Assembly (NCBI GenBank): GCA_963815775.1
Contig: CAWFIB010000026.1
Span: 62,001-126,000, forward strand
Origin: CAVVDY01 sp963815775
GTDB lineage: Bacteria; Acidobacteriota; Terriglobia; Terriglobales; Acidobacteriaceae
DNA: 64,000 nucleotides
Direction: 5' to 3'
Numbering within the stretch: the stretch's first letter is position 1; every line of letters starts with the position of its first letter. Positions 34,664 to 42,900 of this stretch are shown one piece after another. Both the position numbers and the translations under genes were made by a program. The notes beneath the pieces are model-generated. The model searched no databases, was not told the DNA's origin, and worked only from the letters and a program-made list of their open reading frames with translations.

Positions 34664-37051
34664 TCAATACAGCAGGTACTTTGTCCTTGCCTGCATGAAC
34701 TGGTTTAGCCCGTCACGCCAATCGTCGGCGATGCGCCGCGGGTCCTCTCCGCTCCGCAAGGCCCCGAATGCTGCCTGGTTGGCAAGCATGTCCGACAGGT
34801 GACCGATTTGGAAATCGTTGGGATAAAGTTTTTGCAGCCCCGCAGCCAGCTCAATCCCCAGCTCGGCAGCATCGATCGTCTCCCGATCGGTGAGCACTAT
34901 GTTCACCCCGCCGCAGTGCTGGCGGACATGCATACCTGATGTCGGTGTGAACTGCACTGGCACAAAGCGTACACCCTCGATTTTGCGCGCGTTGAGATAG
35001 CCCGCCAGATCAACCGCCTTTACCCACGGCGCGCCTACCATCTGAAAGGGAGAGTCGGTTCCCTTGCCGATGGAGACATTGCTCGTCTCCAGCATCCCCA
35101 CCGCGGGGTAGAGGATCGCCTCCTCCAGCGTGCGGACGTCCGGCGAGGGATTCGTCCACATCAGGCCGGTCGAATCAAACCAATCGCCCCGCATCCATCC
35201 CTTCATCGGCACGACCGTAAGCTTGGCGTTAATGTTCCGTTCGCTATTGAATAGTTTCGCCAGTTCGCCAACTGTTAAACCGTGGCGCAACGGCAGCGGC
35301 CAGTAGTTGAAGACGCTTCCCTGTCCTCCATCCGAGACCGGCCCTTGTACATAAGCTCCATTGAGCAGGTTCGGCCGGTCCAGCACGACAATCGGCTTGC
35401 CCGCCTTCGCTGCTGCCTCCAGAAAATATCCCAGCGTGGCCGTGGCACTCGCAAACCTTGCGCCTGGGTCAGGCAAATCAACCACGATCAGATCGAGGTT
35501 GCGCAACCCATCGGCGGATGGCCGTGCCTGCGCCTCCGTCTTGCCGCCAACGTTGTAAACAGTGACCCCGGTCGGGCCGTCCTTGCTCGCCGCAACTTCC
35601 GGACTCGCCCCGCCATCCGCGCTGAAGATCGCCGCCAGCTTCAACCCATTCGCATGCGCCAGGACATCGATGGTTCGATGCCCCAGGCTGTCGGCAGCAG
35701 TCATGGTCGTCACTAGTCCAAGCCGCGGACGGCTCACTCCCGGCAGCCGCAATGCTTCAAAGTCATTGACTTCGACCTGATCAATTCCCGGCAGCACCTG
35801 CCCGTTGCGTGTGATGATCATTCGTCCCGCGGCTGCCGCTTCGTTGTATCCGGTGATCCGCGAAAGCCGGTATTTCTGCTCCTGCGACGGCTTCAGATTA
35901 AGGATCGACGCCACCGCGGTCGCCACTTCGGTACGCAGCGCGATGACAGTTCCCTCTTTCAGGTGTGCCGCGTTGGTTAGCAACACGATGTAGGAATCGG
36001 TCGTGGGATCGATCCACAGCGAGGTTCCGGTGAAACCGGTGTGGCCAAACGATCCTACCGGCAGCAGGTCGCCGCGATTCGACGAGAATGGACTGTCAAT
36101 GTCCCAGCCCAGGCCGCGCACGATCGTCATGTTGGGAGGCTGCTGCGGCGTGGTCATCTTCTCCAGGATCGCGCGCGACCAGACCGGCGAACCGCCATCG
36201 AGTATGGCCTGCGCGAACTTCGCTGTATCCTCGGCGGTAGAGAACAGTCCAGCGTGCCCCGCTACGCCGCCCATGGCTCGCGCCGTCGGGTCATGGACGA
36301 CCGCACGTAAAACCTCGCCCGTCTTCTCATTCACCACCGTCGGCGCAGTACGCGCTAGCCACTCCAACGGTGGAAGAAACTGCGTTGTCTTCATCCCCAG
36401 CGGCTCGAAGATAAACGTCTTCGCGTACTGGTCCAGCGGCACGCCGCTGACTTTCTGCACCAGCTCGCCCAGTACGATGAAGTTGATATCGCTATAGAGG
36501 AACGTCGAGCCTGGCGGATTGATCAGCTTCTCGGCGTTGACGAGGCGATAGCCTTCCTCCAGACCGCTCCATACCGGCCTCATATCGAGATCGGCGCGCA
36601 GGCCCGAGTAGTGCGTCAGCAGCTGCCGGATGGTGACCTCTTCCTTGCCGTTCTGCGCAAATTCCGGAATATATTTGGCAACCGGATCGTTCAGCTTGAT
36701 CTGCCCCAGTTGCACCATGCGCATGATCGATCCGGTGGTCGCAATGACCTTGGTGAGCGACGCCATGTCGAACACCGTGTCGATGGTCATGGGCTCCGGC
36801 TTGGGATTGACCGAGCGGTTCCCGAAGGCCTTGCGATAAACGAAGATTCCGTTGTGGCCGACGATGCACACCGCTCCCGGCGTCAATCCCTGGTCAATCG
36901 CCTTTTGAATGATTGCATCCAGGGGGGCAAAGCGGTCGGGCGCACGCTGTGGCTCTGCCAGTGTCCCCCGCTGGCACAACCCGGGCAACGCGCACAGCAG
37001 TAAGACGGCGATTAGAGCAAAATGGGAAGAGAACCTAACGTGTCGAGTCAA
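34664..37051 (-). CDS. Serine hydrolase (class C β-lactamase fold) fused to NamZ/DUF1343 domain
   Basis: 795 residues from TTG 37051; signal peptide to ~LPGLC. Residues ~40-415 are a penicillin-binding/β-lactamase-fold hydrolase: Ser98-x-x-Lys101 (ASLTK), YSDINFIVLGEL as the Tyr motif, and GHTGFTGTSLW as the third motif. Residues ~440-795 match DUF1343, the NamZ family of exo-β-N-acetylmuramidases in peptidoglycan recycling (RPRLGLVTTM ... VDLPDPGARFASATATLGYF ... RPNLLNGAYVQGP ... FQMVGAPWV). Where I recall a conserved P-E-H-G in NamZ, this protein has SADGG, so muramidase activity may be lost or altered. Divergent from a paralogue of its N-terminal half. Confidence 0.85.
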   Translation of the reverse strand: MTRHVRFSSHFALIAVLLLCALPGLCQRGTLAEPQRAPDRFAPLDAIIQKAIDQGLTPGAVCIVGHNGIFVYRKAFGNRSVNPKPEPMTIDTVFDMASLTKVIATTGSIMRMVQLGQIKLNDPVAKYIPEFAQNGKEEVTIRQLLTHYSGLRADLDMRPVWSGLEEGYRLVNAEKLINPPGSTFLYSDINFIVLGELVQKVSGVPLDQYAKTFIFEPLGMKTTQFLPPLEWLARTAPTVVNEKTGEVLRAVVHDPTARAMGGVAGHAGLFSTAEDTAKFAQAILDGGSPVWSRAILEKMTTPQQPPNMTIVRGLGWDIDSPFSSNRGDLLPVGSFGHTGFTGTSLWIDPTTDSYIVLLTNAAHLKEGTVIALRTEVATAVASILNLKPSQEQKYRLSRITGYNEAAAAGRMIITRNGQVLPGIDQVEVNDFEALRLPGVSRPRLGLVTTMTAADSLGHRTIDVLAHANGLKLAAIFSADGGASPEVAASKDGPTGVTVYNVGGKTEAQARPSADGLRNLDLIVVDLPDPGARFASATATLGYFLEAAAKAGKPIVVLDRPNLLNGAYVQGPVSDGGQGSVFNYWPLPLRHGLTVGELAKLFNSERNINAKLTVVPMKGWMRGDWFDSTGLMWTNPSPDVRTLEEAILYPAVGMLETSNVSIGKGTDSPFQMVGAPWVKAVDLAGYLNARKIEGVRFVPVQFTPTSGMHVRQHCGGVNIVLTDRETIDAAELGIELAAGLQKLYPNDFQIGHLSDMLANQAAFGALRSGEDPRRIADDWRDGLNQFMQARTKYLLY

Positions 37052-37166
37052 GATAAATCAGATTCCTGTAGTTGGCTGAAAGCGCCTCGCAGCGCATCCT
37101 CGCGGCTTGTCGCATCGTGCAGGTTATTATAAGTTTCCCGATTCGTATTCCGTTATTCGCAATCCA

Positions 37167-38306
37167 GTGACTGCTTTGAACCAAAGCTCGCAAGCTCCAA
37201 TCGTGCTCCAGCCCGCCCACGACGATCAGGAGAAGCAATTCGCGCCGGCCTTCACCATTTTGCGGGATGCCATCGCAGAGCGCGCCTTTCCGGGAGCGGC
37301 CCTCGCAGTCGGCTACCAGGCAAAGTTGCTTGCCTCGCAGGGCTTTGGCCTCTTCACCTATGACCAGACCGCGCCGCCGATCGCACCCGAGACAGTCTTC
37401 GATATCGCGTCCCTTACCAAAGCTGTTGCCACCACCACCCTGGCGATGATTCTGTTGGAGCGCGGATCGCTCAGGCTGGACGCGCCCGTTATCGAGGCCT
37501 TGCCCGAGTTCGAAACCCTGGGCCCGTCAAACCAGAAAGCACAGCGCAAAGCTGTGACCATCCGCATGTTGCTGACGCATTCCAGCGGACTGCCTGCCTA
37601 TGAAAAGCTGTTCGAACGTGCGCACGACCGCCGAGAGCTGCTCCACGCCGCAATCACGACCCCGCTGGCCGCCGCGCCCGGCACTCGCGCCGAGTACAGC
37701 GACATAGGATTCATTCTGCTCGGCGAAATTCTCGAACGCATCGCTGGCGAACCGCTCGATCAATTCGCGCAGCGCGAGATCTTCGACCGCCTCGGCCTGA
37801 AGCACACTTGGTTCGCACTTCCGGAAAAAATGCGCCAGCAGATTCCTCCCACCGAGAACGACCTCACCTTCCGCCGGCGAATCATTCAAGGCGAGGTCAA
37901 CGACGAGAATGCCTGGGTGATGGGAGGCGTCAGTGGACACGCCGGCATGTTCGCCTCCGCCACTGATCTCGCTTTGTTCGCCGAATGCCTTCTGAACGGC
38001 GGCGCTCCTCTAGTGAAGCCTGCGACCGTGGCGCTGTTTACTCGCCGCGAAGGATCGCTACGCGGCGCCTCCCGGGCTTTGGGATGGGACACACCGTCGC
38101 AACCATCCTCCTCGGGAGCGCATTTTTCGTCGTCGTCGTTCGGCCACCTCGGCTTTACCGGCACCTCGCTCTGGGTCGACCCGGAGCGCCGCTTGTCGGT
38201 TACGCTTTTGACGAACCGCACCTGGCCCGACCGCAGCGCACAGCGCATTCGGGCAGTCCGGCCGCGGCTGCACGATGCCATCGTCGAGGCAATCGAAGGT
38301 CGCTGA
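37167..38306 (+). CDS. Serine hydrolase, β-lactamase family
   Basis: 379 residues from GTG 37167; a TTG 20 codons upstream is also possible. Ser82-x-x-Lys85 (ASLTK), YSDIGFILLGEILERI and GHLGFTGTSLW are the three catalytic motifs. No signal peptide is evident from this start. The sequence is clearly paralogous to the N-terminal half of the divergent fusion gene (shared ETVFD/DTVFD before the Ser motif, MGGVSGHAGMFASATDLALF against MGGVAGHAGLFSTAEDTAKF). Likely acts on peptidoglycan peptides, D-amino-acid peptides or esters. Confidence 0.85.
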   Translation: MTALNQSSQAPIVLQPAHDDQEKQFAPAFTILRDAIAERAFPGAALAVGYQAKLLASQGFGLFTYDQTAPPIAPETVFDIASLTKAVATTTLAMILLERGSLRLDAPVIEALPEFETLGPSNQKAQRKAVTIRMLLTHSSGLPAYEKLFERAHDRRELLHAAITTPLAAAPGTRAEYSDIGFILLGEILERIAGEPLDQFAQREIFDRLGLKHTWFALPEKMRQQIPPTENDLTFRRRIIQGEVNDENAWVMGGVSGHAGMFASATDLALFAECLLNGGAPLVKPATVALFTRREGSLRGASRALGWDTPSQPSSSGAHFSSSSFGHLGFTGTSLWVDPERRLSVTLLTNRTWPDRSAQRIRAVRPRLHDAIVEAIEGR

Positions 38307-38342
38307 ATTTCCACGTACAATTGTTCGAGGCTATCTCCTAAA

Positions 38343-38412
38343 TCGGTTTTGAAGGGGCACGGCTTCAGCCGTGCCGCAAAAGGCCGAAAAAGTGTGGGGC
38401 TTTAGCCCCTGC
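38343..38412. repeat. REP-like palindromic element, family A
   Basis: GGCACGGCT-TC-AGCCGTGCC (38356-38375) followed by GGGGCT-TT-AGCCCC (38396-38409). The same two-hairpin unit recurs at 44347-44400. Single-hairpin variants lie at 47624-47643 and 60463-60480, and the hairpin inside the MITE-like elements is related. It sits just ahead of murA. Confidence 0.8.
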
Positions 38413-38487
38413 GGGAGTTGGCTCGGCATTTATGAGATAACTCCTACACTGCGCCTGCCTCTGGCGCTTCTGCGATCAGGACCTTTC

Positions 38488-39801
38488 ATGGACAAGTTAG
38501 TCATCCGCGGTGGGAGTCCCCTGCTGGGCACGGTGCGCGTGAGCGGCGCCAAGAACGCTGCCCTGCCTGCCATGGCCGCCGCCCTGCTTACCCAAGACGA
38601 CGTCATTCTGGAGAACATTCCCCAGGTCCGCGACATTGAGACCGAACGCAAGCTGCTGGCCGCCATGGGCGCCGAGGTCGAACTCGGCTACGGTCGCGCT
38701 CACCATCGCACCACCATCAACTGCCGCCATCTCGCCAAGCCCGAAGCATCCTACGACCTGGTGAAGACGATGCGTGCTTCCACCCTGGTGTTGGGGCCGC
38801 TGGTGGCGCGCCTGGGACATGCGCGCGTCTCCCTGCCCGGAGGCTGCGCCATCGGAGCCCGCCCCATCGATCTTCACATCCGGGGGCTGGAGAAGCTCGG
38901 TGCCAGGATCGTTCAGGAGCACGGATACATCGAAGCCCGAGCGGACCGGCTCAAAGGCGCACGCGTTGTCTTCGAGAAGATCACCGTCACCGGCACGGAA
39001 GACCTGCTGATGGCGGCCGCGCTAGCCGAAGGCGAGACCATTCTTGAGAATTGCGCCCGAGAGCCTGAGGTCGCCGACCTGGCCAACCTTTTGAACAAGA
39101 TGGGCGCCCGCATTGAAGGCGCCGGCACTCATACCATTCGCGTACAGGGAGTCGACAAGCTTCACGGCGCGCGGCATCGCATCATTCCCGATCGCATCGA
39201 GGCGGGAACCTTTATCGTCGCCGCTGCGCTCACCGGCGGCGACCTCCTGGTCTCCGGCTGCGAGCCTTCTCATCTGGGCGCGCTGCTTCAGAAGCTGGAA
39301 GAATGCGGCGTAACCCTGCGCGTCGACGGCGACTCCGTCCGCGTCATGAGCGACACCCCGCTACGCGCCGCCGACATCACCACCGAAGAGTTCCCCGGCT
39401 TCCCCACCGACATGCAGGCGCAATTCATGGCGCTGGCTACGCAGGCGGAAGGCACCAGCATCGTGACTGAAAACATCTTCGAGAACCGTTTCATGCACGC
39501 CCAGGAACTGCTCCGCATGGGAGCCAATATCAGGATCGACGGCCGCCGTGCCATCGTCCGCGGCAAGACTCCTCTCAGCGGAGCCGCCGTGCTGGCCAGC
39601 GATCTCCGCGCCTCGGCCTCTCTGGTGTTGGCGGCGCTGGTTGCCGACGGCGAGACCATCATCGACCGCGTCTATCACATCGACCGAGGTTATGAGCGCA
39701 TCGAGGAGAAGCTCAAGGCGGTGGGAGCGCAGGTTCGCCGCATTGGCGAATTGCTGCCCAAGCGCCCTCCCCTGCCGGCCGCCAGCCCTGTCGGTCAGTG
39801 A
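38488..39801 (+). CDS. murA: UDP-N-acetylglucosamine 1-carboxyvinyltransferase
   Basis: 437 residues from ATG 38488; upstream in-frame codons fall in the palindromic repeat. MDKLVIRGGSPLLGTVRVSG and AKNAALP with Lys22, then the catalytic Cys120 in LPGGCAIGARPIDLHI (Cys, so likely fosfomycin-sensitive). EEFPGFPTDMQAQFMALA follows later. MurA transfers enolpyruvate from PEP to UDP-GlcNAc, the first committed step of peptidoglycan synthesis. Normal length. Its stop overlaps tail to tail that of the following minus-strand gene. Confidence 0.95.
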   Translation: MDKLVIRGGSPLLGTVRVSGAKNAALPAMAAALLTQDDVILENIPQVRDIETERKLLAAMGAEVELGYGRAHHRTTINCRHLAKPEASYDLVKTMRASTLVLGPLVARLGHARVSLPGGCAIGARPIDLHIRGLEKLGARIVQEHGYIEARADRLKGARVVFEKITVTGTEDLLMAAALAEGETILENCAREPEVADLANLLNKMGARIEGAGTHTIRVQGVDKLHGARHRIIPDRIEAGTFIVAAALTGGDLLVSGCEPSHLGALLQKLEECGVTLRVDGDSVRVMSDTPLRAADITTEEFPGFPTDMQAQFMALATQAEGTSIVTENIFENRFMHAQELLRMGANIRIDGRRAIVRGKTPLSGAAVLASDLRASASLVLAALVADGETIIDRVYHIDRGYERIEEKLKAVGAQVRRIGELLPKRPPLPAASPVGQ

Positions 39802-40661
39802 AAGATCTTCCTCATCTTGCGCCCGAACCCGCTGAACTCGTACGTCATGCCGAAACGCAGCATGAAGCGATAGCTTTCGTCCGTCAGTCCAATGGTAGGC
39901 GCAATTTTGAACACTGCCTCATGTACCTGCCACGAGAGCACCGGCGCAATGTACTGCGACGTACCATGCACGGTGAACTGGTTCGCCGTTCCCAGTCCGC
40001 CATAGAATTCGGCGCCTGCCTGAAAATTCTCCCGGCACCACAGGCATTCGTTCGCCGATGCCAGAAACGAAAGCGGCCGGCTGAACGCCGCCGCGTAGCC
40101 GAACTCCCACGGCTCATCCGAGAGGTTCTTTTCCGCCATGAAGTTCTCGGCGATGTTCCAGCCCCCAACGTTGCTCGACAGGATGAGCTTCATCTCCAGT
40201 TCGTGCTCGCGCTCGCGGCTCGCGATGCTGTTCGGCGCCAGCCCATCCTCCTGGCCGTCGAAGCCCACAATCTCGTTCAACGTCTTGTCCGCGCCGCTCA
40301 GGTCCTCATACTCGATGTAGAACACGGGATTGATGATGTGCTCCTTCATCAGCATGCGGAAGCGGTTCTCCCAGCGATAGCCGGTGAAAATCGTGCTTTG
40401 GTTGGCCGTAGTCTGCCCATCCAGATAAAACTCGGTCGTCCACCAGCCTTTGGCGCCATACTCGAACTCCATCAGACCTGAGTTAAACAGGTCGCCGCCT
40501 TTAGGCTGGCCGGTGAGGCCGGAGGCTTCGATCTCCAGGTTGCCCGGCTCCTCCATGGTGTGATCGTAGGTTATGAAGTACGGCCGGTCCCCGGCGACAC
40601 AGGAGCTGGCCAGCCAGAGCAGAACTAGAACAAGCACGAAATAGCGCGCAGCAGAATTCAT
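39795..40661 (-). CDS. Secreted protein, probable outer-membrane β-barrel
   Basis: 288 residues from ATG 40661, a few codons into an open frame that begins at TTG 40676. Signal peptide MNSAARYFVLVLVLLWLASS followed by Cys (SSCVAG), which could be a lipobox. The mature part is rich in alternating aromatic/polar strands (WWTTEFYLDG, FTGYRWENRFRM, NPVFYIEYEDL) and ends RFGMTYEFSGFGRKMRKIFH, consistent with a β-barrel. No named family recognised. Divergent from the Fur-family gene, with two operator-like palindromes in between, so it may be controlled by that regulator, for example in metal uptake. Confidence 0.65.
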   Translation of the reverse strand: MNSAARYFVLVLVLLWLASSCVAGDRPYFITYDHTMEEPGNLEIEASGLTGQPKGGDLFNSGLMEFEYGAKGWWTTEFYLDGQTTANQSTIFTGYRWENRFRMLMKEHIINPVFYIEYEDLSGADKTLNEIVGFDGQEDGLAPNSIASREREHELEMKLILSSNVGGWNIAENFMAEKNLSDEPWEFGYAAAFSRPLSFLASANECLWCRENFQAGAEFYGGLGTANQFTVHGTSQYIAPVLSWQVHEAVFKIAPTIGLTDESYRFMLRFGMTYEFSGFGRKMRKIFH

Positions 40662-40695
40662 GGAACATTCTTTCAATTTGTGGTATAGTGTCTAG

Positions 40696-40712
40696 TTGCA
40701 ACTCAGTTGCAA
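40696..40712. promoter_or_regulatory. Fur-family-type operator, site 1
   Basis: TTGCAACT-C-AGTTGCAA, a perfect 8-1-8 palindrome, 34 bases upstream of the outer-membrane protein start and 110 bases before the Fur-family gene. It shares the TGCAAC/GTTGCA core with site 2. Confidence 0.6.
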
Positions 40713-40775
40713 TTGTCTATGTACTATTAGGCAACAAACGCTGCGCCGACTACAAGAGGCTGTAGAAGATATTGT

Positions 40776-40790
40776 TGCAACGCCGTTGCA
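40776..40790. promoter_or_regulatory. Fur-family-type operator, site 2
   Basis: TGCAACG-C-CGTTGCA, a perfect 7-1-7 palindrome, 31 bases before the Fur-family start codon, with a further half-site TGCAAC at 40797-40802. The 7-1-7 geometry is that of Fur/Zur/PerR boxes; the core sequence differs from the classical Fur box. Confidence 0.6.
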
Positions 40791-40821
40791 TTATGCTGCA
40801 ACGTGCCTGGAGGTCCTGCCC

Positions 40822-41268
40822 ATGCCCCTGCCCGAGACCGAAGCGCCTGGCGCGCTGCAAACTGCCCTGGTGACGCGCGGCATCCGCCTCACCCGCCAGC
40901 GCCGTATCATTTTGGAAATCATTGAGACCGCAAAGCAGCACCTGGATGCGGCCCAAATTCTGCGCAAGGCCTCCCGGGTCGATTCGGCCATTAATCGCGT
41001 TACCGTCTATCGCACCCTGGCCTTACTGAAGAGGCAGGGACTGGTCGATGAACTGGACCTTCTGCACGTGAAGGGCGAGGGACACTTCTATGAGCGGAGG
41101 CCGCAGCGTGACCATATGCACATGACCTGCCTGCGTTGCGGAAAGGTTCAGGAGTTCGAGAGTGACCTGTTTGATCGCGTCAAAGGACAGGTTGAACGCG
41201 ATTGCCGCTTCCACATCCTGATCGCTCGCTTTGAGATTGGCGGCTACTGCGCCAGTTGCAGAAAATAG
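40822..41268 (+). CDS. Fur-family transcriptional regulator
   Basis: 148 residues from ATG 40822, with GGAGG upstream; the open frame reaches further up through both operator-like palindromes but has no better start. N-terminal winged helix: TRGIRLTRQRRIILEIIE and NRVTVYRTLALLKRQGLVDE. Metal-binding C-terminal half: HFYE, His98, His100, Cys103-x2-Cys106 and Cys143-x2-Cys146, the pattern of the structural zinc site. Whether it senses Fe, Zn, Mn or peroxide cannot be decided from these residues. Probably autoregulated through site 2. Confidence 0.9.
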   Translation: MPLPETEAPGALQTALVTRGIRLTRQRRIILEIIETAKQHLDAAQILRKASRVDSAINRVTVYRTLALLKRQGLVDELDLLHVKGEGHFYERRPQRDHMHMTCLRCGKVQEFESDLFDRVKGQVERDCRFHILIARFEIGGYCASCRK

Positions 41269-41283
41269 TCGGCCTGGAAGAGT

Positions 41284-41565
41284 TTAGTCGGAGCGCACCA
41301 GGTCCTGATACTCCGGATGCCGCTTCAGGTACGACGCCACGAACGGGCAACGCGCCACTACCTTCAGATGGTTCTCGCGCGCGTAGCCGAGACCCGCCTT
41401 GGCGAGCTGGCCCCCGATTCCCTTCCCCTCCATCTCCGGCGGAACCTCGGTGTGAGTGAAGTAGATGGTGTCGCCCTCCTCTTTGTACAAGAGCAGCGCG
41501 GTCGCGCCCTTAAGATTGACGAGGAAGCGGTGATTGGATTTTTCCTGTTGAACGGTAGCTTCCAT
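41284..41565 (-). CDS. Small GNAT-fold acetyltransferase-like protein (COG2388 type)
   Basis: 93 residues; AGGAGA lies just before the ATG. HRFLVNLKGATALLLYKEEG, YFTHTEVPPEMEGKGIGGQL and LAKAGLGYARENHLKVVARC are typical of the minimal GCN5-related family (YjdJ-like), which keeps the acetyl-CoA-binding E-G-K-G-I-G loop. Substrate unknown. Follows the Fur-family gene tail to tail and precedes lacD-like on the same strand but is separate in theme. Confidence 0.85.
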   Translation of the reverse strand: MEATVQQEKSNHRFLVNLKGATALLLYKEEGDTIYFTHTEVPPEMEGKGIGGQLAKAGLGYARENHLKVVARCPFVASYLKRHPEYQDLVRSD

Positions 41566-41633
41566 ATTCTCCTGAACTGACGCGAAAGGCGCGCTAGCGT
41601 TAAGTGCGCGCCTCCCTTAGAGAATGTCCCGCG

Positions 41634-42632
41634 TTATCGCCCTGCGGCAGCCGGCTCCTCCACTTCGTAAATGCTGTACCACGGAGTGGCAGCCTTCAAC
41701 GCGTTGTTCACATTTTGAATGTTCTTCACGCCTTCATCTTCCAGCCATGCGCGGAAAGCTTTCGCTCCCTGCTGGGCGAAGATCGGAATGCCGTCCTTCC
41801 ATGTGGCGCGGCCGCACAGCACGCCATTGAACTTCACCCCGGCTTCCGCCGCGAACTCCAGGTCTTCGATGAACTCCGGATTGCTCACACCCGCCGACAG
41901 GTAAATGAACGGCTTCTTGGTCGCCGCTGCCGCCGCGCGATAGTGATCGAGCGCCTCAGCCTTGGTATACGCCTTCGGGCCCTTGAACGATTTCGCCCCT
42001 TCCACGAATTGCAGGTTGACCGGAATCTCCACCTTCAACACATCGACGTTGTAGCGGTCCTTCGAAAACTCGGCCATCGACTTGGCCACAACCCCGGGCT
42101 TCAGCTTGGCATACTCCGCACCCTTCTCGTCCAGACCTTCTTTGTATCCCACCAGCTCAAGGAAGAACGGAATGTCATTCGACCGGCACTCGTCGCCGAT
42201 GCGCTCCACCCAGGCATGTTTCTGATCGTTGATCTTGTCGTCATCATACGGCGTGTAATAGAGCAGGATCTTCACGCAGTCGGCACCGGCTTCTTTCAGG
42301 CGCTTCGCCGACCACACGTCGAGAAGATCAGGCAGCCGGCCCGGCGTTGTCTTGTCGTAGCCGGTTTTCTCATAGGCGAGCAGCAGGCCCGCTCCCTTGG
42401 CGCGGCGCTTCGCGGCCGGCAGTCCCCACTCCGGATCAAGCAGGATGGCGCTGGCGTGCTGGGTCAGCACCTCGCTCACGTTGATCTTGAACTGCTCCAG
42501 ACCGTCGTCGGTGGCGTACTGGCCAAGCGCTTTTTTGAGCGAGCCACGCTGGTCCATGGCAGCGGCGGCAATGACGCCGCGATCGTTCGATACGTTCTTG
42601 ATGCCGGCTAGTTTTCCAGGGGTAAGCTTCAC
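41634..42632 (-). CDS. lacD: Tagatose 1,6-bisphosphate aldolase-like class I aldolase
   Basis: 332 residues from GTG 42632, with GAGGAGG at good spacing. LacD-type features: AAAMDQRGSLKKAL at the N-terminus, AILLDPEWGLP, VKILLYYTPYDDDK, and the Schiff-base lysine in VDVLKVEIPV, then PFIYLSAGVSNPEF. LacD splits tagatose (or fructose/sorbose) 1,6-bisphosphate into triose phosphates. No galactose/lactose genes are next to it, so it may be a general ketose-bisphosphate aldolase here. Length normal. Confidence 0.85.
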   Translation of the reverse strand: MKLTPGKLAGIKNVSNDRGVIAAAAMDQRGSLKKALGQYATDDGLEQFKINVSEVLTQHASAILLDPEWGLPAAKRRAKGAGLLLAYEKTGYDKTTPGRLPDLLDVWSAKRLKEAGADCVKILLYYTPYDDDKINDQKHAWVERIGDECRSNDIPFFLELVGYKEGLDEKGAEYAKLKPGVVAKSMAEFSKDRYNVDVLKVEIPVNLQFVEGAKSFKGPKAYTKAEALDHYRAAAAATKKPFIYLSAGVSNPEFIEDLEFAAEAGVKFNGVLCGRATWKDGIPIFAQQGAKAFRAWLEDEGVKNIQNVNNALKAATPWYSIYEVEEPAAAGR

Positions 42633-42900
42633 GGCAAAACCTCCTCGGGCTGAGTCTGCCCGCTAGAAATTTGAAATTGCGACTGCGGAGAATGGCTGGT
42701 TCGGCAATCGTCGGACGCCACGATTCTAAACGAAGAGCTGCGATGCGGCGAAACCGGAATGCTAACCGCGGATTCGAGCGGATGACGCGGACCACGGCTG
42801 ACGGACCAGGCCAACCCTAGAGTCCCTTCCATCCGCATTCCTCGCGCCTCTCTGCGGTTCGAGTTCGAGTGCCCACCAGATGCTAAGATGCCACACGCCC

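Noticed and set aside
38343..38412. Family A hairpins as plain terminators
   Set aside because: Copies occur ahead of murA and hemL and lack T-runs, and their sequence is conserved between sites, so they are repeats first; some may still stop transcription.
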